A stretch of DNA of 64,000 nucleotides from Cloacibacterium sp047601505 (lineage in GTDB: Bacteria; Bacteroidota; Bacteroidia; Flavobacteriales; Weeksellaceae). The notes beneath the pieces are model-generated. The model was given only the letters and a program-made list of their open reading frames with translations. It was not told the DNA's origin and made no database searches. A program made the translations under genes and the position numbers. Of the stretch, positions 49,536 through 56,668 are shown one piece after another; position 1 is the stretch's first letter, and each line of letters begins with the position of its first letter. The DNA lies in contig NZ_JASGJD010000001.1 of assembly GCF_047601505.1 (NCBI RefSeq), positions 1,984,001-2,048,000 on the forward strand, in the 5' to 3' direction.

Positions 49536-52103
49536 TTAAATTTTCAGTTTTATACTATTCAATCTCAAAGAATTTGCAATTACCGAAACTGATGAAAAAC
49601 TCATCGCAGCTGCTGCAAACATTGGTGATAATAAAACTCCGAAAATAGGGTAGAGTAATCCTGCCGCAATCGGAATTCCGAGCGTATTGTAAGCAAAAGC
49701 AAAAAATAGGTTTTCTTTTACATTTTTCATCATTTTTTCACTTAAAATTTTAGATTTTGCCACTCCAGAAATATCTCCTTTTAGTAAAGTGATTTCCGCA
49801 GAATTCATTGCAATATCTGTTCCTGTTCCCATTGCAATTCCTACATTGGCTTGTGCAAGAGCTGGAGCGTCATTAATTCCATCGCCAGTCATGGCAACTA
49901 TTTTCCCTTGTTTTTGCAATTTTTTTACTTCATTAATTTTGTCTTGAGGAAGACAATTGGCAAAGTAATTTTTAATGCCAAGGCTTTCTGCTACGTGTTT
50001 TGCGGTAGCTTCGTTGTCGCCCGTCATCATTATTACTTCTATGCCTTTTTGATGAAGAAAATCAATAGCAGATTTTGCATTTTCTTTAATTTGATCTTTA
50101 AATCCAAAAACGGCAACTGCTTTTCCGTTAATTGTTAAGTAAGAAATAGTATTGGCTTCGTTTTCTAAGATTTGAGCTTTTTGAAGGATGTTTTCAGAAA
50201 TCTCGAAATTATTTTCTTTGAGATAATGAATGTTTCCTAAAAATATTTTTTTACCTTCAATTTCTCCCAAAATTCCTCTCCCGGAAATGTTTTCAAAGTT
50301 TTTAACTTCTTTTAAGTTGTCATTCTGAGCGGAGTCGAAGAATTTAGCTTTATTTAAAACCGCTTGAGAAAGTGGATGTTCAGAATTTTTATTGAGAGCT
50401 GCTGCAAATTGTAACGCTTCGTTTTCAGCTATATTTTCTGCGAAAATTTGAGTTAAAGACGGTTTTCCTTCGGTTAAAGTTCCGGTTTTATCGGTAATAA
50501 TTACGTTTACTTTTTGCATTTCTTCCAAAGCTTCGGCATTTTTAATCAAAATTCCGTTTTTGGCGCCTTTTCCAATTCCTACCATTACAGACATTGGCGT
50601 TGCTAAACCAAGAGCACACGGACAAGCCACAATAAGAACGGCTAAAGCATTCACCAAAGCAAAAATGGCTCGGTTTTCTCCTCCCAAAAAGTACCAAAGA
50701 ACAAAGGTAAGAACCGAAATGGCAATTACAACTGGAACAAAAATTTTAGAAACTTTGTCTGTTAATTTTTGAATAGGCGCTTTACTTCTGCTGGCAGAAT
50801 TCACCATTTCTATAATTTGAGAAAGTAATGTGTCTGAACCAATTTTTTCTGTTTTCATGAGGAAAACTTGGTTTCCGTTGATGGTTCCGGAGGTTACTTT
50901 GTCTCCTAATTTTTTCTCCGCAGGTATCGGTTCTCCCGTAATCATGCTTTCGTCAATTGTGGTGTTTCCTTCAGTAATTTCTCCGTCCACGGGAATTTTT
51001 TCTCCAGGTTTTACTCGCAAAATATCACCGATTTTTACCTCGGCAATCGGTATGTTTTTTTCAGAATTATTGATGATAAGATGTGCTTCTTTTGGCGAAA
51101 GATTCATCAATTCTTTAATGGCACTTCCTGTTCTTTGATGGGCTTTTGCTTCCAACATTTGACCGAAAATTACCAACGTTAAAATTATAGCTACTGCTTC
51201 AAAATATAATGGAACTTCGTGGTGATTTTGCATGAATTCGTGAGGAATTAAACTCGGGAAAAACAATGCAAAAATACTATAAACGAAAGCAGCACTCGCT
51301 CCCAAACCTATTAATGAAAACATGTTGAGATTCCAAGTTTTAAATGAAATCCAAGCTCTTTTGAATAAAAACCAACCTGTGAAAAATACTACAGGAAGCG
51401 TGAAAAGCAATTGTAAAAAACCTGAAATTTTAGAACTGAAAGGAAACTCAAAAAACATTCCTCCCATTGATAAAATTAAAATAGGAACCGTGAAAACCAC
51501 AGAAATCCAAAGTTTTTTTCTAAGATTTTTGTAAGTGTCATCTTCAGAATCGTCGTCGGTGCCAGTTATTTTTACCAAATCCATTCCACAAACGGGACAA
51601 CCTACATTTTCGGGATAAGTTTTGTCTCCTTCGCAAAACATCGGACAATAATATCTTCCTTGGTTATTAGTTGATAGTTGATAGTTGATGGTTTTATGTT
51701 TGCTATCAACTGACAACTGATAACTATCAACTAATTTTTTTTCCTCAATCGGAACACAGTACATATTACAAACTGGGCAACGTTTGCCTTGTGTAAAGTA
51801 CACTTTGTCTCCTTCGCATTCCATTGGGCAATAGTAAACAGAACTTGGCGAAACCCTGTCTTGTGGCGGAATAAAAGTTGTAGATTTTGGTTTTTCTGGG
51901 TCTTCTAAAACGTAATTTCCTGCATTTTTGAGTTCAGAATTGAGTTTTTCTAAGTCTATTTTAGAATCTGAAGAGATTTCTACTGAACTTTCTGCTAAAT
52001 TTATTTCAGCTTTTATTCCTTCAATATTGTTTAAAGCAGTTGATATTTTTTTCTGACAGCCTTCGCAAGACATTCCGAGAACGTTATATTTTTTGGTATT
52101 CAT
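49536..52103 (-). CDS. copA: Copper-type P1B ATPase with HMA and two YHS-like metal-binding domains
   Basis: An 855-residue inner-membrane metal exporter. Order of domains: HMA with C13-x-x-C16 (MSCEGC), two heavy-metal-binding YCPM...CPVC modules (about residues 88-120 and 148-178), eight membrane helices, the ion-channel motif VACPCALGLATP, phosphorylation loop TDKTGTLTEGKP, EHPLSQA, and GDGINDAPALA. The CPC motif and HMA fit Cu(I). Two short stretches, SYQLSVDSKHKTINYQLST between the metal modules and FFDSAQNDN in the N-domain, are translated intergenic-type palindromes. It is followed by a small gene and the sirtuin, and lies 108 bp downstream of the HMA-AraC gene. Confidence 0.93.
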   Translation of the reverse strand: MNTKKYNVLGMSCEGCQKKISTALNNIEGIKAEINLAESSVEISSDSKIDLEKLNSELKNAGNYVLEDPEKPKSTTFIPPQDRVSPSSVYYCPMECEGDKVYFTQGKRCPVCNMYCVPIEEKKLVDSYQLSVDSKHKTINYQLSTNNQGRYYCPMFCEGDKTYPENVGCPVCGMDLVKITGTDDDSEDDTYKNLRKKLWISVVFTVPILILSMGGMFFEFPFSSKISGFLQLLFTLPVVFFTGWFLFKRAWISFKTWNLNMFSLIGLGASAAFVYSIFALFFPSLIPHEFMQNHHEVPLYFEAVAIILTLVIFGQMLEAKAHQRTGSAIKELMNLSPKEAHLIINNSEKNIPIAEVKIGDILRVKPGEKIPVDGEITEGNTTIDESMITGEPIPAEKKLGDKVTSGTINGNQVFLMKTEKIGSDTLLSQIIEMVNSASRSKAPIQKLTDKVSKIFVPVVIAISVLTFVLWYFLGGENRAIFALVNALAVLIVACPCALGLATPMSVMVGIGKGAKNGILIKNAEALEEMQKVNVIITDKTGTLTEGKPSLTQIFAENIAENEALQFAAALNKNSEHPLSQAVLNKAKFFDSAQNDNLKEVKNFENISGRGILGEIEGKKIFLGNIHYLKENNFEISENILQKAQILENEANTISYLTINGKAVAVFGFKDQIKENAKSAIDFLHQKGIEVIMMTGDNEATAKHVAESLGIKNYFANCLPQDKINEVKKLQKQGKIVAMTGDGINDAPALAQANVGIAMGTGTDIAMNSAEITLLKGDISGVAKSKILSEKMMKNVKENLFFAFAYNTLGIPIAAGLLYPIFGVLLSPMFAAAAMSFSSVSVIANSLRLNSIKLKI
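50317..50346. repeat. REP-like repeat translated inside copA
   Basis: CATTCTGAGCGGAGTCGAAG, the same core as the palindromes at 39.0-39.8 kb, lies in frame in the N-domain of the ATPase and encodes FFDSAQNDN. The insertion keeps the frame and replaces a surface loop. Confidence 0.7.
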
Positions 52104-52211
52104 CTTCTTTTATTTTGATACAAATTTCAAAATTAATGAATTAAAAACCATTATCAAATCTTGGGAGAATGTTATGGAATTTAGATTTTTTGGATTGAAG
52201 GAAAATGAATT

Positions 52212-52772
52212 TTAAATAAAATCAATAGGAAGTCTCTTTTTCTCTTTAAGTTCTTGAAATTGAGAGGGCGAAAAACCTGTTGTTTTTTTGAATTGTTGAG
52301 ACAGATGCTGAACGGTTTTATAACCCAATTTGTCGGCGATTTGAGAAAGCGTAAGTTCTTTGTAAGCGAGCATTTCTTTTACTTTTTCTGTTTTTTGGAG
52401 AATAAAATATTGCTCTAAAGTAATGTTTTCGGTTTGAGAAAATGCTTTAGAAATACTGCTGTATTCTTTGTTGAGTTGCTCTGAAAGGAATTTAGAAAGC
52501 AAGAAATCTTCATCAATGTCTAAGTTTTGAACTTTTTCTAGGATGAGTTTTTTAATACTTTCGATAAGTTTAAGAGAAGCGTCTTCCAAAATTTCGAAAC
52601 CAATTTTTTGTAGATTTTCATTGAGTTTTTCTACATCTTTTTTAGAAAGGGGAGTGTTGGTTTCTACCCAACCCAATTGCACCGAAAAATCTTTAATTCC
52701 GAAATTTTGTAAAACGTTTTCCACTGCAGAGATGCAGCGGTTACAAACCATATTTTTGATGAAAATTTGCAT
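52212..52772 (-). CDS. AraC-type regulator fused to an N-terminal HMA-like domain
   Basis: A 186-residue protein. Residues 1-60 resemble a heavy-metal-associated ferredoxin-like domain (MQIFIKNMVCNRCISAVENVLQ with C10-x-x-C13). After a helical linker, the C-terminal 100 residues are an AraC DNA-binding domain (LTLSQIADKLGYKTVQHLSQQFKKTTGFSPSQFQEL). Only short AraC proteins of this kind lack a separate ligand domain, so the HMA unit probably senses Cu(I). It lies 108 bp upstream of the copper ATPase gene on the same strand and directly follows the thioesterase gene (TAA then ATG), so it may also be co-transcribed with it. Confidence 0.85.
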   Translation of the reverse strand: MQIFIKNMVCNRCISAVENVLQNFGIKDFSVQLGWVETNTPLSKKDVEKLNENLQKIGFEILEDASLKLIESIKKLILEKVQNLDIDEDFLLSKFLSEQLNKEYSSISKAFSQTENITLEQYFILQKTEKVKEMLAYKELTLSQIADKLGYKTVQHLSQQFKKTTGFSPSQFQELKEKKRLPIDFI

Positions 52773-53171
52773 TTAACCTTTGCCCAATCTTTCTTCTACG
52801 TACTCAATTTTAGTTTTTCCGTGTGCTTTAGGATGACCGTTTTCGTCCAAAGATACAAAAACAATTTTGTCTATGGTAATGATGGTTTGGTGTGTCATTT
52901 TGTTTCTTACTTCGCAGCTTAAGGTGAGAGAAGTTCTCCCAAAATTTACTACTTCTATACCAATTTCTATAATGTCTCCTTGTTTTGCGGAATTTACAAA
53001 ATTAATTTCGGACATGTATTTGGTAACGGTTTTAGGATTTTCGAGCTGTATAATAGAGTATAGTGCAGCTTCTTCGTCTATCCATTGTAATAATTTGCCT
53101 CCAAAAAGAGTGTGGTTGGCGTTAAGGTCTTCTGGTTTTATCCATTTTCTAGTGTGATAGTTCATCTTCAT
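52773..53171 (-). CDS. Hotdog-fold acyl-CoA thioesterase (YciA-like)
   Basis: A thioesterase of about 132 residues that hydrolyses acyl-CoA. The hotdog motif NANHTLFGGKLLQWIDEEAALY has the expected conserved Asn and Gly, and the C-terminal IVFVSLDENGHPKAHGK is typical of the YciA/acyl-CoA hydrolase group. A longer frame begins at a TTG at 53189, but a -7 box (53187-53194) overlaps that codon, so the ATG at 53171 (MKMNYHTRKW) is preferred. The ATG at 53165 is also possible. It is followed immediately by the HMA-AraC gene. Confidence 0.87.
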   Translation of the reverse strand: MKMNYHTRKWIKPEDLNANHTLFGGKLLQWIDEEAALYSIIQLENPKTVTKYMSEINFVNSAKQGDIIEIGIEVVNFGRTSLTLSCEVRNKMTHQTIITIDKIVFVSLDENGHPKAHGKTKIEYVEERLGKG

Positions 53172-53186
53172 TAATTTTTCTGGCAA

Positions 53187-53194
53187 CAAAATTA
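53187..53194 (-). promoter_or_regulatory. Possible -7 box of the thioesterase gene
   Basis: On the minus strand TAATTTTG fits the TAnnTTTG box. It lies just upstream of the chosen start and argues against translation from the TTG at 53189. No clear -33 TTG was found. Confidence 0.4.
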
Positions 53195-53532
53195 GGTTAT
53201 TAAGATGAACAGAGTGTTAATTTAAGATACTTTATTTTCATTAATTTTATTGAGGAAAACTATTATGGAGCGGCGGTTTGATAGAAATTTTTTGTTTTAG
53301 AATGTCTTGGAAATTTAGTTTTAAGTTTAGCAACGCAAGAATATATAACCGCAACGCTAAAATATAACTCCACAACATAAAAATATAAAACCGCAATGCA
53401 AGAATATAACTCCACAGCGTAAGAATATAAAACTACAATGCGAGAATATAACTTTGTAATGTAAGAATATAAAACTGCAACGCTAAAATATAACTCCGCA
53501 ACGCAAGAATATAAAACCTTGTAGGTAGAATG
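53190..53532. other. Noncoding gap with a 21-bp tandem repeat
   Basis: The 343-bp gap between two minus-strand genes consists mainly of the minisatellite at 53331-53518. No ORF or terminator hairpin was recognised in it. Confidence 0.5.
53331..53518 (+). repeat. 21-bp minisatellite, nine copies
   Basis: Units of 21 bp (first unit 20 bp), each starting with GCAACGC or ACAACAT-like sequence and ending AATATAAAACC or AATATAACTCC. Two versions of the unit's second half occur, loosely interleaved. The unit length is a multiple of three, but no reading frame crosses the array and it lies between genes. Confidence 0.85.
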
Positions 53533-54366
53533 TTATTTCAACTTATATCCAATCACTGTTTTATATAGAGTAGGTATTATTAATAATTTTTTATTGACAA
53601 TATATTCAATGTCTGCTGAAATAATTTTTTCTTTTCCTAAATCAAGAATTAATTTTTTGTTTCCATTCGAGTCTATGTGAAATATCTGTCCCTGCCAAGC
53701 TCCTGACACAAAAAAACCGTTGTTGCCATCACTAACAATACCATCTAAATTATCAATTCCGCTAAAAATTATGTTATATTTTTTGGTAGATTTATTTATA
53801 GTATAAGCGGTTTTGTTATTCATATTGAGCAATAAGAGATTATCTTTTGAACAATATAATCCATTTGGAGCTGAAAGGAAATTCTCATCTAGCCATACTT
53901 CAATTTTCCCATCGGATATTTTATAAATTTTATTTCCAAAGCAATCTGAAATGTATATATCGCCGTTTGAATCGGATGCGATATCGTTAAAAAACTTTGC
54001 GTCTTCAACTATAAATATATTCTCAATTTTAGAAGTTGTTGTATTAATCTGAATAATTCTATTAATGTCTGCTATGTATAATTTATTCTTGTATAGACCC
54101 ATACCTTGTGGGTTATCTAATCCTTCAATCCATTTTAAGGTTTCTATTTTGCCATTTGTTTTGATTTTGGAAATAAATCCATTTCCATCCTTTGCAAGAT
54201 ATTCACCGTTAATATTGGAGATGTAAACTATATTTTTTGAAGGGTCATAAAGTGCTGATTCAGGTTTAAGAAATAGTGAATCTGAAACCCATGCTTTGGA
54301 AAGGTTCTGACTAAAACAAATTGTAGAACTTATTGTAAGTAAAGCTAATTGTATTATTTTTTTCAT
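53533..54366 (-). CDS. Exported SMP-30/NHL-like beta-propeller protein
   Basis: A 277-residue secreted protein with signal peptide MKKIIQLALLTISSTICFSQ. It has about six blades of the pattern seen in SMP-30/gluconolactonase-like proteins (GLDNPQGMGLYKNKLYIADI, IASDSNGDIYISDCFGNKIYKI, LSAPNGLYCSKDNLLLLNM, GIVSDGNNGFFVSGAWQGQIFHI). SMP-30 metal-site acids cannot be assigned with certainty, so a hydrolase activity on lactones is only possible. It is not in an operon; the minisatellite lies just after its stop. Confidence 0.75.
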   Translation of the reverse strand: MKKIIQLALLTISSTICFSQNLSKAWVSDSLFLKPESALYDPSKNIVYISNINGEYLAKDGNGFISKIKTNGKIETLKWIEGLDNPQGMGLYKNKLYIADINRIIQINTTTSKIENIFIVEDAKFFNDIASDSNGDIYISDCFGNKIYKISDGKIEVWLDENFLSAPNGLYCSKDNLLLLNMNNKTAYTINKSTKKYNIIFSGIDNLDGIVSDGNNGFFVSGAWQGQIFHIDSNGNKKLILDLGKEKIISADIEYIVNKKLLIIPTLYKTVIGYKLK

Positions 54367-54593
54367 TTAAATTGTGAAAAATGTTTCTTGCAAAATTGCA
54401 TGTAGCAGAGTAGATTTAACTATGTTATTCAAATATACAAAAGATTCAAACACCTACAAAAAAGAGAATCTCTCTGTAGAAAAGGTGTTTTAAAAAAGGT
54501 TTTAAAGAAACAAGTGATGAAGAAAAATGTATAGTTTTTATAAAATTTAAAACTAATTCCTAAAAACTAAAACCTAATTCCTAATTTTGCAAA

Positions 54594-56021
54594 ATGAATT
54601 CACTTATTAATAAATACAATATTCCTGGTCCTAGATATACATCTTATCCTACTGTTCCGTATTGGGAAAACGAAAGTTTTACTTCGGAAAAATGGCAAAA
54701 TACAGTGGTAAGAGCTTTCAATGAAAGCAATGCAGACGAAGGAATTTCTATCTATATTCACCTTCCTTTTTGTGAAAATCTTTGTACTTTTTGTGCATGT
54801 CATAAACGTATTACCAAACAACATTCTGTAGAAACTCCTTATTTAGAAAGTGTTCTTAAAGAATGGAATTTGTACTTGGAATTATTTAAACAACAAAAAG
54901 TCTTCGACTACGCTCAGACTGACAATTCTGAATTAAGCAATGTCACACTGAGCGAAGTCGAAGTGCCCAAACTAAAGGAATTACATCTTGGTGGAGGAAC
55001 TCCCACTTTTTTCTCTGCTGAGAATTTGAGAATTTTGTTGGAAGGAATTTTTGCAACGGTAGAAATTGCAGAAAACCCAGAATTTTCTTTCGAAGGACAT
55101 CCTAATAATACCACTAAAGAACATTTGCAGACTTTGTACGATTTGGGGTTTAGAAGATGCAGTTTTGGCGTGCAAGATTATGATTTGAAAGTTCAAAAAG
55201 CCATCAATAGAATTCAACCTTTCGAAAATGTAAAAAATGTTACCGATTGGGCTAGAGAAATTGGTTATAGAAGTGTTTCTCACGATTTGGTTTTCGGTTT
55301 ACCGCATCAATCTTGGGAAGCGATGGAATTTACAATTAGAAAAACCATGGAATTGAAACCTGATAGATTGGCGTTTTATTCTTACGCGCACGTGCCTTGG
55401 ATAAAAGGAGTTGGACAAAGAGGTTTTGACGAAAATGATTTGCCAAGTGGCGAAGAAAAACGAAAACTCTACGAAAATGGTAAAAAATTGCTAGAAGATT
55501 TAGGTTATATAGAAGTTGGGATGGATCATTTTTCTTTAGAAAGTGACGATTTGTATCAATCTTTAATTCATAAAAAATTACACCGAAATTTCATGGGTTA
55601 CACTTCTAGTAATACCCAATTGATGGTAGGTTTGGGCATGTCTGCAATCTCAGATTCTTGGTATGGCTTTGCTCAAAACGAAAAAACGGTAGAAGAATAT
55701 CAAAAAAGAGTAGAAGAGGGCAAAATTCCGGTTTTCCGTGGACATATTTTGAATGAAGAAGATTTAATTATCAGAAGGCATATTCTTAATATTATGTGTC
55801 AGTTAGAAACTACTTTTACAGATAAAAATACTTTTGCAGAATTGCCGGAAGCATTAGAAAAACTAAAGGAAATGCAAGAAGATGGCTTGGTAGAATTGTC
55901 TGAAAATTATGTAAAAATCACCGAAAAAGGAAGAGTTTTTACCAGAAATGTGGCAATGGCATTTGACCTTAGAATGATGAGGAAAATGCCAGAAACAAGA
56001 TTGTTTTCAATGACGGTTTAA
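54594..56021 (+). CDS. hemN: Oxygen-independent coproporphyrinogen III dehydrogenase
   Basis: A 475-residue radical SAM enzyme of anaerobic heme synthesis that decarboxylates coproporphyrinogen III to protoporphyrinogen IX. The 4Fe-4S/SAM motif is HLPFCENLCTFCACHKR (C-x3-C-x2-C), followed by LHLGGGTPTFFSAENL and RCSFGVQDYDLKVQKAINRIQ. The C-terminal HemN domain contains LMVGLGMSAISDSWYGFAQNEKTVEEY. Between the radical SAM motif and GGGTPTF lies an in-frame stretch DYAQTDNSELSNVTLSEVEV derived from a 62-bp palindromic repeat (54902-54963), absent from usual HemN proteins. Confidence 0.95.
   Translation: MNSLINKYNIPGPRYTSYPTVPYWENESFTSEKWQNTVVRAFNESNADEGISIYIHLPFCENLCTFCACHKRITKQHSVETPYLESVLKEWNLYLELFKQQKVFDYAQTDNSELSNVTLSEVEVPKLKELHLGGGTPTFFSAENLRILLEGIFATVEIAENPEFSFEGHPNNTTKEHLQTLYDLGFRRCSFGVQDYDLKVQKAINRIQPFENVKNVTDWAREIGYRSVSHDLVFGLPHQSWEAMEFTIRKTMELKPDRLAFYSYAHVPWIKGVGQRGFDENDLPSGEEKRKLYENGKKLLEDLGYIEVGMDHFSLESDDLYQSLIHKKLHRNFMGYTSSNTQLMVGLGMSAISDSWYGFAQNEKTVEEYQKRVEEGKIPVFRGHILNEEDLIIRRHILNIMCQLETTFTDKNTFAELPEALEKLKEMQEDGLVELSENYVKITEKGRVFTRNVAMAFDLRMMRKMPETRLFSMTV
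54902..54963. repeat. 62-bp palindromic repeat translated inside hemN
   Basis: Ends CTTCGACT (54902-54909) and AGTCGAAG (54956-54963) are exact inverses, and the inner parts also pair (ACGCTCAG with CTGAGCG, CTGACA with TGTCA). The core matches the GAGCGGAGTCGAA family of 39 kb and copA. It adds about 21 residues to HemN without breaking the frame. Confidence 0.75.
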
Positions 56022-56072
56022 TTTTTAGTGGGAGAGTTTTAGAGTGTTAGATTGGGAGGTAAATTTTATATT

Positions 56073-56506
56073 ATGAAATCATTTTTAATAAATTTTGTTT
56101 CTCTAGTTTTGTTAGTTTCTTGTAATAAAATAGAAACTAATAATACATTGAATAATTCTGATATTGCTTTAATTCAGAGTTTAAAACTTTTAGATAAAAA
56201 TAAAAGATTATTAAGTTCTATTCAGAATATAGAAAAGAAAATGCAGGGAATTTTTTCACTAATAAGAGAGTTGCAAAATATTGGATTGACAAAAGAGATG
56301 AAACTAAAAGTGTAACTAATAATGCCTATTATAAAGATATAAAATTCATTTATACAGTTTATAATGCAGGTGTTACTTATTGTCCTTATTTAACGATAAA
56401 CAAAACAGATGGAACTTCTTTTAAAGTAAGTGTAGAAGGTAGTAAAACTGAAGTGAAATCTTTTTTCGAAGACTTACTTTTAGAATGGCATAAAAACAAG
56501 AAATAA
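56073..56506 (+). pseudogene. Frameshifted small lipoprotein gene
   Basis: The ATG at 56073 begins MKSFLINFVSLVLLVSCNK, a lipoprotein signal with lipobox LVSC, and the frame reads to a stop at 56315 (TKEMKLKV). A second frame continues as KYWIDKRDETKSVTNNAYYKDIKFIYTVYNAGVTYCPYLTINKTDG and ends at 56506. The last 75 residues are protein-like, so one base lost or two gained between about 56204 and 56279 (homopolymer runs are present) explains the break. The intact product would be about 144 residues, of unknown function. It could also be a sequencing error. Confidence 0.6.
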
Positions 56507-56625
56507 TATTTAATTTATTTTATTTGATTATCATATATTTAAATCTTTGATTCTTCAAAGATTTTTTATTTTGCTATTTATCAAAAAATCATATCGGCAA
56601 AATTCTTATTTCAACTGAAAATCAT

Positions 56626-56633
56626 TATATTTG
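56626..56633 (+). promoter_or_regulatory. -7 box upstream of secDF
   Basis: TATATTTG, an exact TAnnTTTG match, 35 bp before the secDF start, giving a short leader. The -33 element is not clear. Confidence 0.5.
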
Positions 56634-56668
56634 CCGACTATAATTTAAAATGTTGTAAACTATTAACA

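Noticed and set aside
53331..53518. CRISPR array or coding repeat
   Set aside because: The repeats are 21-bp direct tandems without spacers, and no reading frame with a start crosses them.
54582..54589. TAATTTTG as a -7 box for hemN
   Set aside because: It lies only 4 bp before the start codon, too close for a usual transcription start; no -33 box was seen.
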